Positions 30,869 through 39,456 of a stretch of DNA of 39,798 nucleotides are shown in pieces. Under the pieces are notes generated by a model that saw nothing but the letters and a program-made list of their open reading frames with translations, was not told where the DNA came from and did no database searches. Location of the stretch: positions 15,090 through 54,887 of the forward strand of contig QHUA01000137.1 in NCBI GenBank assembly GCA_003221805.1, given 5' to 3'. Every line of letters starts with the position of its first letter. The first letter of the stretch is position 1. The stretch comes from Gemmatimonadota bacterium (GTDB lineage: Bacteria > Gemmatimonadota > Gemmatimonadetes > Gemmatimonadales > Gemmatimonadaceae). The translations under genes and the position numbers were made by a program.

Positions 30869-31743
30869 CTGGCACGATACGGCTCCATGTGCACGAGCAC
30901 GCTCACCACGCTTGGTATCGCTTCCCGAATTGCGTACTTGACCTTCGCGGCAATCTCGTGCGCTTCCTCCAGCGACATCGCTGGGTCCGCCTGGGCGTGG
31001 AGATCGACGTAAAAGCCAAGCCCCGATCCGCGCACGTTGAGATTCTCGATCTGCTGCACGCCGCTCACGCGCAGCGCCGCCTGCATCGCCTTCTCCTTGA
31101 CGGCGCGATCGGGCACCTCGTCCATCAGCGCTGAAATAGCCGGCCGCAGCGTTCGCACCCCGTTGATCGCAACGAGCATGGCGGCCACGAGTGCCGCCCA
31201 GTCGTCCGCTGCTTCCCAACCGCGTCCGCCCCACAGTGCGATGCTGATTCCAATGAATGCTGCCAGCGAGCTCGTCGCGTCCGCGCGGTGATGCCAGGCG
31301 TCGGCGGCGATGGCGGTGCTACCGACTTCCTTGCCCACGCGCGACACCCGTCGATACAAGGTTTCCTTGATGATGATGACGCCGGCAGCGACGAACAGCG
31401 TGAAGGGCGCGGGTAGATGGTGCGGCGTTACGATCTCGCGTATCGCCATGATCGAGATGCCGATCGCGGCACCGAGCAGCATTAACGAGACAACGGCGGC
31501 CGCGAGTGGCTCTGCTTTGCCGTGTCCGTAGGGATGATCTTCGTCGGCTGGACGAGAGGCGATGCTCAGCCCCATCCAGACTATGAGCGAGGAAAAAATG
31601 TCGGCGGACGACTCGACGGCGTCCGCGACGAGCGCATTGGCGTGGCCGATGATTCCCGCAATGAGCTTGACCAGCACCAGGACGGCGTTGACGAGCAGCC
31701 CTGCCTGCGCCCAGCGTATGCTCCGAGTGGCAGCGCTACTCAC
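30865..31743 (-). CDS. Cation diffusion facilitator metal exporter
   Basis: 292 aa CDF antiporter that exports divalent metals (Zn, Fe, Mn, Co or Cd) in exchange for protons. Six membrane helices (about 10-215) and a C-terminal cytoplasmic metal-binding domain (about 220-290). Site A residues are in [13 protein letters not shown] (helix 2) and [11 protein letters not shown] (helix 5); the [10 protein letters not shown] block is the usual loop. In HHRADA the His-x-x-x-Asp pattern favours Zn or Cd; Fe and Mn transporters more often have Asp-x-x-x-Asp. That reading is tentative. No metal-responsive regulator is adjacent. Confidence 0.93.
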   Translation of the reverse strand: MSSAATRSIRWAQAGLLVNAVLVLVKLIAGIIGHANALVADAVESSADIFSSLIVWMGLSIASRPADEDHPYGHGKAEPLAAAVVSLMLLGAAIGISIMAIREIVTPHHLPAPFTLFVAAGVIIIKETLYRRVSRVGKEVGSTAIAADAWHHRADATSSLAAFIGISIALWGGRGWEAADDWAALVAAMLVAINGVRTLRPAISALMDEVPDRAVKEKAMQAALRVSGVQQIENLNVRGSGLGFYVDLHAQADPAMSLEEAHEIAAKVKYAIREAIPSVVSVLVHMEPYRAS

Positions 31744-31758
31744 GGCGCCGCCTGACTG

Positions 31759-32103
31759 CTAGAAGTCGGCTCTTTCCAGTCGCTGAGCAGCTGCATTGAT
31801 GCGCGAAGCGTAGGCTTCCGCATCTTCCCCGGTGAGGCGGCGAGGGATGACAAATTCGGGTCTCTCCGGCTGGTCCGAGAAAGGAGTGTTCACGAAAAGA
31901 TCACCGCCACGTGCGACGACTGCAGCCTCGAAGCGATCGATCGCGGTCATCAGGTCATCGAGCTGGCCGCTCGTCTCGCGCCCTGTGAGGAGCACCCCTT
32001 TTTGTCTGATACGACCCGCGAGCTCGAGCACCGCGGCGTCGCGCTCCTCACGCCGATGTGGATCGAGCGCTTCCTGCTGCTCCTCAAAGGATTCCTCTCT
32101 CAT
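31759..32103 (-). CDS. Hypothetical protein, 114 aa
   Basis: Unrecognised. 114 aa from the ATG at 32103, chosen because GGAGG lies 4 nt upstream; an ATG at 32145 has no such site. Cytoplasmic, charged and largely helical: EERDAAVLELAGRIRQKGVL, then LDDLMTAIDRFEAAVVARGG, a central FVNTPFSDQPERPEFVIPRR, and a C-terminal helix AEAYASRINAAAQRLERADF. It contains no Cys. It lies 15 nt upstream of the CDF start and may share its transcript. Confidence 0.7.
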   Translation of the reverse strand: MREESFEEQQEALDPHRREERDAAVLELAGRIRQKGVLLTGRETSGQLDDLMTAIDRFEAAVVARGGDLFVNTPFSDQPERPEFVIPRRLTGEDAEAYASRINAAAQRLERADF

Positions 32104-32303
32104 CCAACCTCCACTCTTTTTCGGGTTGCTGCAGATAATCTGCAAGTCCCGTGATAACGGCGTGAAAGCTGCGACATTTCACAGTATCCGTCGAGGGCCG
32201 AGTGCGGCTACTTGCCGACGCATCGTCGACTCTGCTACATACAAGCTCGATCAACGTTCCGCGGTTCCCCACTCCCCGTTCCCACCGATCGGAGAAACGA
32301 TTC

Positions 32304-35300
32304 TTGAGACTTAGCGCGCTCTGCGCATTGGTCGGTGCCTCGACCCTGTCAATTTCGCTTTCACCGGGCGTGGCGAAATCGCAGCGTGTTCCGGTGCCCG
32401 GCCGGACGGCAACCGGATCGATCACCTACGACACCACCGCCTTCGCTGCGCTCCGCTGGCGCGAGATTGGTCCGTTTCGCGGCGGACGCTCCGTCGCCGT
32501 CGCCGGCTCGGGCAAACGACCCAACGAGTACTACTTCGGCACCACCGGCGGCGGGGTATTCAAAACGACGGACGGCGGAATTACCTGGACACCCGTCACC
32601 GACAAGTATTTCGGCGGCACGATCGGCGCCATCGGGATCAGCGAGTCGAACCCCGACATAGTCTACGTCGGCGCGGGCGAGTATCCGATTCGGGGGAACG
32701 TCTCCCACGGCGACGGCGTCTGGCGCACCAGCGACGGTGGGAAGACCTGGGTCTCACTCGGACTGACCGATTCGCGACAGATATCGAGAGTGCGTGTCAA
32801 TCCGACAAACCCGGACATCGTATATGTAGGCGCGCAGGGTCACGTGTTCGGACCGAGCACCGAGCGCGGCGTCTACAAGAGCACTGATGGCGGAAAAAAC
32901 TGGCGACGCGTTTTGTATCGCAACGACTCTACGGGAATTACCGACCTCGTTCTGGATCCGAATAATCCCGAAATCATTTACGCCGCGTTTTGGCAGGCGT
33001 GGCGTACTCCATGGCAGCTCGTCTCCGGCGGGGCGGGCAGCGGTATCTTCAAATCGATCGACGGTGGTGAGCACTGGACCGAGCTGACCAGAAATCCCGG
33101 TCTGCCCCAGGGCATCATCGGTAACATCGGTCTGGCGGTCTCGCCCGCGAACTCGAACAAAGTCTGGGCAATCATCGAGGCGGACTCGGGCGGAGTTTTT
33201 CTCTCGAACGATGCCGGTGCGACGTGGAAACGCACCAACGGCGATCGCAGGCTTCGCCAGCGCGCGTGGTATTACACGCGCATCTTCGCCGATACCAAGG
33301 ACTCGAGCTCGGTCTACGTGCTGAACACCGGCATGTACCGTTCGACCGACAATGGAAAGACGTTCCGCAACATCCAGGTCCCCCACGGCGACAACCACGA
33401 CCTGTGGATCGCTCCCAACGACCCGCAGCGGATGATCGAAGCCAACGACGGCGGCGCCAACGTCTCCTTCAACGGCGGTCGTTCGTGGTCAAAGCAGGAT
33501 CAGGCGACGGCGCAGTTCTATCACGTCGTCACCACCAATCATTTCCCGTATCGCGTTTGCGGTGCGCAGCAGGACAACTCGACGCTGTGTGGGCCGAGCC
33601 GGAAGGCCGGTGGCATCGATATCAGTGATTGGTACGATGTCGGCGGCGGTGAGAGTGGATACATCGCCGTCCTGCCCGACACTCCCGATGTCGTATTCGC
33701 GGGTTCGTACGGCGGCTTGCTGACGAGAAAGAACATCAAGAATGGCTTCGAGCGCGATGTAAATCCGTGGCCCAACAATCCGATGGGTCACGACGCCGCC
33801 GACGCGAGGTATCGTTTCCAGTGGACGTTCCCGATCGTGATTTCGCCTGACAACCCGCGCCGGATGTACGTCGGCAGCAGCGTCATCTTCCAGACCGACG
33901 ACGAGGGACAGACGTTCAAGCCGATAAGTCCCGACCTGACTCGACACGATCCGCGCACCCTTGGCGCGTCTGGCGGCCCGATCACGAAAGACCAAACGTC
34001 GGTCGAGTACTACGCGACCGTTTTCACCATCGCCGAATCGCCGCACACGCCGGGAGTGATCTGGGCCGGTTCAGACGATGGGCTCGTGAACGTCACTCGC
34101 GACGGCGGCAAAACCTGGAAGAACGTGACACCGGCAGGACTCCCGGAGTGGACCCGCATCTCGATCATCGAGGCGTCGAATTTCTCACCCGGCACCGCGT
34201 ACATTGCCGCCAACAGGTACCAGCTCGACGACATGAAACCGTACCTGTACAAGACCACCGACTACGGGGCGACCTGGACTCTCATCACCAATGGGATTCC
34301 AGCGACCGAATTCACGCGCGTGCTCCGCGAAGACCCGGAGCGAGCGGGGCTTCTCTACGCCGGAACGGAACGAGGCGTTTGGGTTTCGTTCGACAACGGA
34401 GCCAACTGGCAATCGCTCCGCCGCAATCTGCCGATCGTTCCCATCCACGATCTGGCGGTGAAGGAAGGCGACCTCATCGCCGCAACCCACGGACGGTCGT
34501 TCTGGATTCTCGACGACCTATCGGCGCTGCGTCAACTCAATCCCGAGATCACGCGCACCCCGGCGCACCTGTTCAAACCGCGCAAAGTCTACCGCGCCTC
34601 ATTCGGCGGAGGAGGGGGCAACGGAGCTGCGGGTGGACGTCCGACCGGAGCGAATCCGCCATCCGGCGCCGTCATCTATTACTGGCTCGCGCAACCGCGC
34701 CAGGTGGTGACGCTCGATTTCCTCGATACGCAGGGAAAAGTGATACGGAGCTTCACCAGCCAGCAGGATCCGACCGTCGCCGCCGACTCGATTCGCGCCG
34801 ACAGCATCCGCGCTGCCCGCAATGACAGCTTACGACGCGCCGGCGCCACCCCTGACACCACGACGCGGACCGAGGCGCGCGGCGAAGAGGCATCGCCGGG
34901 CGAGGAAGGACCGATCCGCAGGCCGCCACCACCCCGCGTCGCGAACAAGGCCGGACTGAACATGTTCGCGTGGAATCTCCGATATCCCGATGCATCGGTG
35001 TTCGATAACATGATTCTCTGGGCTGGGAGCGTCGTCGGCCCGGTGACGCTACCTGGGAATTACTCTGTCCGCCTGAATGTGAACGGTCAGAGCTACACGC
35101 AGCCCTTCACGATCGCGAAAGACCCGCGCACGACGGTGACCGATGCCGAACTTAAGGAGCAGTTTGATTTTCTCATGCGCATTCGCGACAAAACCAGCCT
35201 GGGCAACGATGCGGTCAAAACGATTCGCAACGTGAAGGCCCAGCTGGCCGACCGATCAAAAAAGATTACCGGGAATCAAAGTGACGCTTTCAGGCGCGTC

Positions 35301-35666
35301 GCTGACGATCTCACCAACAAACTGTCGGCGGTCGAAGGCGAGATTTATCAGGTCAAGAACCAATCGAGTCAGGATCCATTGAATTACCCGATCAAGTTGA
35401 ACAACAAGATCGCCGCACTCGCGGGGAGTGTGGGTGGGAGCGACGCCAAGCCGACGAGTCAGTCGTACACCGTCTTCAATGATTTGTCGGGGCAGCTCGA
35501 TCGTCAGCTGCAAGCGATGCGTGGCGCGTTGCTGGTCCTGCCTTCGATCAATGCGACCCTCAAGCTCGCCGGCCTGCCTGCAATCGTCCCCAGCACCACC
35601 GAGATCAAGACAGCTCCCGTTCGCGTGCCATCGACTGTGAACGACGAAGACGGAAGCGAGAGATAA
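32304..35666 (+). CDS. Large secreted Asp-box/BNR repeat protein (sortilin VPS10-like propeller)
   Basis: 1120 aa from a TTG at 32304, chosen because GGAGA lies 8 nt upstream and a signal peptide starts right there (LRLSALCALVGASTLSISLS); a GTG at 32202 is possible. From about residue 87 to 700 there are at least eleven Asp-box-like motifs, among them TTDGGITW, TSDGGKTW, STDGGKNW, SIDGGEHW, SNDAGATW, STDNGKTF, TDDEGQTF, TRDGGKTW, TTDYGATW and SFDNGANW, forming one or two beta-propellers as in sortilin VPS10 and BNR glycosidases. A Gly-rich and a Pro/Glu-rich linker (about 765-880) lead to a beta-sandwich-like and a helical C-terminal region (about 900-1100). No sialidase or protease active site is recognised. 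Probably periplasmic or outer-surface. Confidence 0.88.
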   Translation: MRLSALCALVGASTLSISLSPGVAKSQRVPVPGRTATGSITYDTTAFAALRWREIGPFRGGRSVAVAGSGKRPNEYYFGTTGGGVFKTTDGGITWTPVTDKYFGGTIGAIGISESNPDIVYVGAGEYPIRGNVSHGDGVWRTSDGGKTWVSLGLTDSRQISRVRVNPTNPDIVYVGAQGHVFGPSTERGVYKSTDGGKNWRRVLYRNDSTGITDLVLDPNNPEIIYAAFWQAWRTPWQLVSGGAGSGIFKSIDGGEHWTELTRNPGLPQGIIGNIGLAVSPANSNKVWAIIEADSGGVFLSNDAGATWKRTNGDRRLRQRAWYYTRIFADTKDSSSVYVLNTGMYRSTDNGKTFRNIQVPHGDNHDLWIAPNDPQRMIEANDGGANVSFNGGRSWSKQDQATAQFYHVVTTNHFPYRVCGAQQDNSTLCGPSRKAGGIDISDWYDVGGGESGYIAVLPDTPDVVFAGSYGGLLTRKNIKNGFERDVNPWPNNPMGHDAADARYRFQWTFPIVISPDNPRRMYVGSSVIFQTDDEGQTFKPISPDLTRHDPRTLGASGGPITKDQTSVEYYATVFTIAESPHTPGVIWAGSDDGLVNVTRDGGKTWKNVTPAGLPEWTRISIIEASNFSPGTAYIAANRYQLDDMKPYLYKTTDYGATWTLITNGIPATEFTRVLREDPERAGLLYAGTERGVWVSFDNGANWQSLRRNLPIVPIHDLAVKEGDLIAATHGRSFWILDDLSALRQLNPEITRTPAHLFKPRKVYRASFGGGGGNGAAGGRPTGANPPSGAVIYYWLAQPRQVVTLDFLDTQGKVIRSFTSQQDPTVAADSIRADSIRAARNDSLRRAGATPDTTTRTEARGEEASPGEEGPIRRPPPPRVANKAGLNMFAWNLRYPDASVFDNMILWAGSVVGPVTLPGNYSVRLNVNGQSYTQPFTIAKDPRTTVTDAELKEQFDFLMRIRDKTSLGNDAVKTIRNVKAQLADRSKKITGNQSDAFRRVADDLTNKLSAVEGEIYQVKNQSSQDPLNYPIKLNNKIAALAGSVGGSDAKPTSQSYTVFNDLSGQLDRQLQAMRGALLVLPSINATLKLAGLPAIVPSTTEIKTAPVRVPSTVNDEDGSER

Positions 35667-35671
35667 TCCCG

Positions 35672-36346
35672 ATGCAGACGCGAGTGGTCGTCATCGTAAC
35701 CGGCGCCGTCGCTGCAGTCGCCAGCGGCGCGTGCCAGAACGGAGAAGATCGCGCCGCCACTCACATTCAGGTCATCGACTCATCATACACGGAGTCGTGG
35801 GAGCCGATGGAAGACACCGGTACCGTCTACCGTATCGCCATCTATTCGCGCCTCGGCGCCGACACTGTGCGCAACGTGATTCCGCCGGCACCGATCGTGG
35901 TCGGCGACACGCTCGTCATCGGACTGGTGCAGGTCTCCGAGGATTCATCGACGCCGCAGCGCCAGATATTCCGGCTGCGACTCGGTCAACACCGCGTCGA
36001 GACCAGTCCCCTGCCCGATGACGTTTGGCCGTCCTACCAGGATTTGCTCATTTCACCGGACGGTCGCTATCTCGCTTACGTCGGTGAGGACACGACGCCG
36101 GCGAACCCAGGTACGTACGGAATCATCCGCGATCTTCGCACCGGCGCAATCGTGGTCAGAGGTCCCGGTGGCGGTGGCTGCGATTGCGACGAAGACTACA
36201 ACCACGCGCGGTGGTTTCCTCCCGACAGCTTCGAGATTGCCGTCGCCCACAACAATAGTGGCGGCGGGTGGCAGCGATTCTCCGGCAAGGCGTCAGCTAG
36301 TAGAGTTCACGTCGATACCCTGACCGACGAACCCGATTGGCATTGA
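35672..36346 (+). CDS. Predicted lipoprotein with a Cys/Asp-rich loop
   Basis: 224 aa, ATG 5 nt after the Asp-box gene stop. Signal peptide with Cys21 in VASGACQNG as a possible lipobox. The body looks like a partial beta-propeller: LLISPDGRYLAYVGEDTTPA and YGIIRDLRTGAIVVRG resemble WD40-like TolB repeats. An unusual loop GPGGGGCDCDEDYNHARW follows, with two Cys, three acidic residues and a His that could bind a metal. No known family assigned. The co-directional close spacing suggests it works with the Asp-box protein. Confidence 0.72.
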   Translation: MQTRVVVIVTGAVAAVASGACQNGEDRAATHIQVIDSSYTESWEPMEDTGTVYRIAIYSRLGADTVRNVIPPAPIVVGDTLVIGLVQVSEDSSTPQRQIFRLRLGQHRVETSPLPDDVWPSYQDLLISPDGRYLAYVGEDTTPANPGTYGIIRDLRTGAIVVRGPGGGGCDCDEDYNHARWFPPDSFEIAVAHNNSGGGWQRFSGKASASRVHVDTLTDEPDWH

Positions 36347-36840
36347 CAGATCCGAAGCGTGCGTTTCTCCGCCACACCCTGGCGACGATTGCGTACCGCG
36401 CGGCGAAAGTCGAGCGTGGCGCTCCCCCCGGCTTCGGGACTTTCCAGCTCGGCAAGCATGCGCGCACGCCGGTGGAGATCGTCTCGCATCTGGGAGACCT
36501 CTTCGACTGGGCGCTGGGCATGGCGCAAGGAAATTCGGATTGGTCGCCGTCGAAACCCGGAGCGTGGCGCAAGGAGGTCGATCGATTTCATGCCTCCCTG
36601 CTGGCGCTCGACCGTTATCTGGCCTCCGACGCACCGCTCTCTGTCACGCCAGAGGAACTCTTCCAAGGACCTATTTCCGACGCGCTGACGCACATCGGTC
36701 AGATCGCCATCCTGAGACGACAGGACAATTCGCCGGTGCGCTCTGAGGTATACGTGAAGGCGGACATCGCGACGGGCAGGGTCGGCACGGAACAACCAAG
36801 AAGCCCCTTCGAGTTTGACAGTCCGCCAGCCGTGAAGTAG
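36343..36840 (+). CDS. DinB-like four-helix bundle protein
   Basis: 165 aa. The preferred start is the TTG at 36343 (TTGA overlap with the preceding stop); a TTG at 36337 adds two residues. The helical pattern LRHTLATIAYRAAKV, VEIVSHLGDLFDWALGMAQG, then DALTHIGQIAILRRQ is typical of DinB/YfiT metal-binding bundles. The first ligand would be the His in SHLGDL and the last the His in LTHIGQ. DinB-like proteins are thiol transferases or of unknown function. It is cytoplasmic, unlike its exported neighbours. Confidence 0.8.
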   Translation: MTDPKRAFLRHTLATIAYRAAKVERGAPPGFGTFQLGKHARTPVEIVSHLGDLFDWALGMAQGNSDWSPSKPGAWRKEVDRFHASLLALDRYLASDAPLSVTPEELFQGPISDALTHIGQIAILRRQDNSPVRSEVYVKADIATGRVGTEQPRSPFEFDSPPAVK

Positions 36841-36849
36841 AGATTCATC

Positions 36850-37530
36850 ATGCAACAGCCACCGACGCCACAGGCAGCCGCTCCCTCGGGTCCAGCTCCT
36901 TCCGTTCTGATTCAGGGAACGCCGGGCACTCAGCCGACCTCCCTGCCGATTCCGCGCACCGCGCGCGATCTCGACGCGCTCAACACACGCCGGAACGAAC
37001 TTTCTAATCAATTACAGTCTGTCGATAGCAGGCGGTCGAAGCTGCTGAGTCAGCTCAAGCAGACGGGCGATCCGACCGCCATAAAGGGTTTGGAGGCGAG
37101 GCTGTCGCTGCTCGACGCGCGGCAGCTCCAACTCGAGTCAGATATCGCTCAGACCGGCCAGCAGCTGTCCGGTGCCTCCGCGGGAATGATCGCCACGACA
37201 TCCGAGCCGGTCTTCTACGGCGGATTCAGCTCCAAGCAGGTAATGGCGCTTTCCATTCTATCCATCATCTTCGTGCTCTTCCCGCTGGCGGTTGGGGTCG
37301 GGCGCGCAATCTGGCGCCGGTCGGCGAAACCCGCCGTGCCACCGGCGGCTCTTACCGAGACTGCGCAACGACTCGAGCGACTCGAGTCTTCAATCGATGC
37401 AATTGCCGTTGAAGTGGAGCGCATCTCTGAAGGCCAACGCTTCGTCACCAAACTCCTTTCGGAAGGTCAAAGCGCGCCGATGATTGGATCGGGTCAGCGC
37501 GCTCCGGAAACCGTTCGGGCTGCAAAGTAG
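36850..37530 (+). CDS. Coiled-coil single-pass membrane protein, unknown function
   Basis: 226 aa. A Pro/Ala-rich N-terminal region (about 1-35), then a coiled coil (about 37-105: RDLDALNTRRNELSNQLQSV and GLEARLSLLDARQLQLESDI), one hydrophobic helix (about 128-150: VMALSILSIIFVLFPLAVGV), and a second helical stretch (about 165-205: ALTETAQRLERLESSIDAIA). No signal peptide; probably anchored once in the inner membrane with both coils available for oligomerisation. Not recognised as a known family. Followed by a strong terminator and 9 nt downstream of the DinB-like gene, so last in the operon. Confidence 0.75.
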   Translation: MQQPPTPQAAAPSGPAPSVLIQGTPGTQPTSLPIPRTARDLDALNTRRNELSNQLQSVDSRRSKLLSQLKQTGDPTAIKGLEARLSLLDARQLQLESDIAQTGQQLSGASAGMIATTSEPVFYGGFSSKQVMALSILSIIFVLFPLAVGVGRAIWRRSAKPAVPPAALTETAQRLERLESSIDAIAVEVERISEGQRFVTKLLSEGQSAPMIGSGQRAPETVRAAK

Positions 37531-37542
37531 ATCCACCCCCAA

Positions 37543-37575
37543 AAAAAAAGCGCGCCCCCGGGGCGCGCTTTTTCT
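37543..37575. terminator. Bidirectional rho-independent terminator
   Basis: A GC-rich 8-bp core, GCGCGCCC with GGGCGCGC, is extended by an A-run paired with a T-run; the loop is CCG. T-tracts occur on both strands. It separates the plus-strand coiled-coil gene (ends 37530) from the convergent slipin (ends 37583). Confidence 0.93.
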
Positions 37576-37582
37576 GTCCCAC

Positions 37583-38530
37583 CTAGACCGCGGGCGGTCC
37601 GGCCTTGCCTTCCCCTTCGCTCAGCGTCTGCTGCCTGAGCGCGGCCGCGCCCATTAGTCCGCCAAGACCCATCGATTCGACCGCCGTGCTCGGCACCAGC
37701 ATCAGCGCGCCCTTCTCCTTCAATCCCTCGTAGAGAATGTTCATCGCGCGGAGGTGAAGCGCGGTAGGATTATTCTGGTACGATTTCGCCGCCTCAAAGA
37801 AAAGTTGTGCGATCTCGACTTCCGCCTGGCCGAGAATGATGCGGGCTGATTTCTCCCGCGAGGCCTGCGCTTCGCGAGACATTGCGTCCTGCAACGATGG
37901 TGGGATGATGACGTCGCGCATCTCCACGGACTGCACCGTCACGCCCCACGGATTCGATCGCTGATCGATCAGGGCCTGCAGCTCCGATTCGATTCGCTCG
38001 CGGCCCCGCAGGAGCTCGGTCAGCGACGTTCGGCCGATGATATCTCGCAGGCCTGTTTGGGCGGCCCAACTTACGGCTTGGGTGTAGTCCTGAACTTCGA
38101 GCGCTGCTTTCTCTGAGTCATGAACCATCCAGAACAAAACGGCGTCGACATTTACGGGGACGGTATCGGAGGTGAGAGTCTCCTCAGCTGCGAAGCTCGT
38201 CGTAATGACGCGCTGGTCGATGTAGATCGGGATCGTTTCCACGAATGGCGTGATCCAGAAGAGCCCGGGCCCGCGAAGACCCGTGTACTTGCCGAGGCGC
38301 AAAACGACGGCGCGCTCCCATTGCTTCGCAATTTTTGGCGATTGCGAAAAGAAGATTCCCACGACTATCCAGATGACGAGCCAACCCGGATTCTGGGTCC
38401 CGGCCGCCATGAAGAAGCCGGCGAGAAGCGAAACGAGCAGAATGAAAACCGCAACGACATTGACACGCCCTTGCGACCGCGAAGCCCGCGCGGCGCGGCG
38501 TGCTGCGAGAACTTCGTCCATGGCTGGCAT
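37583..38530 (-). CDS. Second SPFH/slipin-family membrane protein, co-transcribed with a GntR regulator
   Basis: 315 aa. A basic N-terminal tail (AARRAARASRSQGR), two adjacent hydrophobic segments (about 25-43 and 50-65) forming a possible hairpin, then an SPFH domain: KQWERAVVLRLGKYTGLRGP, the pattern GLFWITPFVETIPIYIDQRV, TSDTVPVNVDAVLFWMVHD, WGVTVQSVEMRDVIIPPSLQ, and a charged coiled coil (AMSREAQASREKSARIIL). The ATG directly follows the stop of the GntR gene. It has no NfeD partner beside it, unlike the slipin at 3274. Residues 270-300 are Gly/Ala/Met-rich, typical of the C-terminal hydrophobic region of stomatins. Confidence 0.9.
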   Translation of the reverse strand: MPAMDEVLAARRAARASRSQGRVNVVAVFILLVSLLAGFFMAAGTQNPGWLVIWIVVGIFFSQSPKIAKQWERAVVLRLGKYTGLRGPGLFWITPFVETIPIYIDQRVITTSFAAEETLTSDTVPVNVDAVLFWMVHDSEKAALEVQDYTQAVSWAAQTGLRDIIGRTSLTELLRGRERIESELQALIDQRSNPWGVTVQSVEMRDVIIPPSLQDAMSREAQASREKSARIILGQAEVEIAQLFFEAAKSYQNNPTALHLRAMNILYEGLKEKGALMLVPSTAVESMGLGGLMGAAALRQQTLSEGEGKAGPPAV

Positions 38531-38908
38531 TTATTTCTTCTCCTCGTGTCTGAGCTGTTCGATTAGCTCCGGTAGGGTGAATCCCAACAGCGCTGCGTCG
38601 CCAACGAAGCGACGGATCAAGTCTCGCAGCTCCCGCTCACGATGGGCCCGCGCCGCCTGTGGCGTCGGCGCCTCGCGAACGAAAGTGCCCACTCCGCGGC
38701 GGGTTTCCAGGATTCCGTCCCGTTCCAGCTGGGCGTACACACGCGCGACCGTATTCGCGTTGACCGACAGTTCGACGGCCAGCTGGCGCACGGTCGGCAG
38801 CTGCATCCCCGGCTTGAGCGTTCCCGTTGCGATCGCCGCTCTTATTGCCCGGTCGAGCTGGGCGTAGATCGGCGTCGGGCTCCTGGAATCCACCTCGAAA
38901 GTAGGCAT
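38531..38908 (-). CDS. GntR-family regulator, YtrA subfamily
   Basis: 125 aa DNA-binding repressor. The winged helix spans about residues 10-75: TPIYAQLDRAIRAAIATGTL, then LPTVRQLAVELSVNANTVAR as the helix-turn-helix, and YAQLERDGILETRRGVGTFV as the wing. The short C-terminal helix (RERELRDLIRRFVGD) is the YtrA-type dimerisation tail rather than a ligand-binding FadR or HutC domain. YtrA regulators usually control ABC transporters; here the partner is a slipin whose ATG abuts this stop. A matching operator-like palindrome lies 8-29 nt upstream of its ATG. Confidence 0.92.
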   Translation of the reverse strand: MPTFEVDSRSPTPIYAQLDRAIRAAIATGTLKPGMQLPTVRQLAVELSVNANTVARVYAQLERDGILETRRGVGTFVREAPTPQAARAHRERELRDLIRRFVGDAALLGFTLPELIEQLRHEEKK

Positions 38909-38915
38909 TGTCTGC

Positions 38916-38937
38916 TTGTACTATCACATTAGGACAA
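38916..38937. promoter_or_regulatory. Probable GntR/YtrA autoregulatory operator
   Basis: An inverted repeat, TTGTACTA-N6-TAGGACAA, with 7 of 8 arm positions complementary, begins 7 nt upstream of the regulator's ATG (minus-strand start 38908). Its position across the transcription start region, and the TGT...ACA symmetry seen in YtrA-type operators, support self-repression. The binding itself is inferred. Confidence 0.6.
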
Positions 38938-39063
38938 TACGAGCGCAAGAGGAACTGGTTTCAGGCGGGAAGGGGAAGGCGAACGTCCCCTTTGGGGGGC
39001 ATTAGGGCACAAGAGACTGTCTTCGTTTCCTCCCCGCTCGCCCCTCGCCCCTCCCCGCTTCCC

Positions 39064-39456
39064 TTATCTGCTGTGAGTGTACATGAGGTCGACCAGCTCA
39101 TCGTACATCCGATCCGCCTCGTCTCCTCCCGAGCGAATTGCGCCGGTCGCACAGTGCTTCAGATGATTGCGCATCAGCTCCTTCCCGACCCCTCGCAGCG
39201 CTTCCTGGACGGACGAGATCTGAGTGAGGATGTCGGCGCAATAGCGATCCTCATCGACCATTTTCTGGAGCCCGCGTACCTGACCTTCGATGCGACGCAG
39301 GCGCTTGATGTTTCGGGATTTGATTTCCGGATCGACACCGAGTGCCTTGCGCGAGCCCAACCCATCGCGCACGGCGCAACCGCACTCAGCTGCCACTGGG
39401 GTGACACGCTCGAGATTGCCCTTCACTTTCGTCGCCATCTTCGCGTCCTCACTCAT
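39064..39456 (-). CDS. csoR: CsoR-type copper-sensing repressor
   Basis: 130 aa helical repressor of the CsoR/RcnR/FrmR family. The conserved core is NIKRLRRIEGQVRGLQKMVD, then DRYCADILTQISSVQEAL and ELMRNHLKHC: Cys (in DRYC), His (in RNH) and Cys (in KHC) give the Cys-His-Cys ligand set of Cu(I)-sensing CsoR rather than the His-rich sets of Ni sensors or the formaldehyde sensor pattern. The N-terminus adds a 25-residue extension with CGCAV. The ATG at 39456 overlaps the ATPase stop by one base (TAATG); an ATG at 39438 with GAGG upstream is an alternative. Context with a CopA-like ATPase confirms the copper role. Confidence 0.9.
   Translation of the reverse strand: MSEDAKMATKVKGNLERVTPVAAECGCAVRDGLGSRKALGVDPEIKSRNIKRLRRIEGQVRGLQKMVDEDRYCADILTQISSVQEALRGVGKELMRNHLKHCATGAIRSGGDEADRMYDELVDLMYTHSR

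Noticed and set aside
32202-32303. Longer N-terminus for the Asp-box protein from a GTG
   Set aside because: The signal peptide and a ribosome-binding site fit the TTG at 32304 better; the extra 34 residues would displace the signal peptide.
34148-34825. 225-codon plus-strand frame inside the Asp-box gene
   Set aside because: Overlaps the strongly supported propeller gene in another frame and is Arg/Ser-rich.
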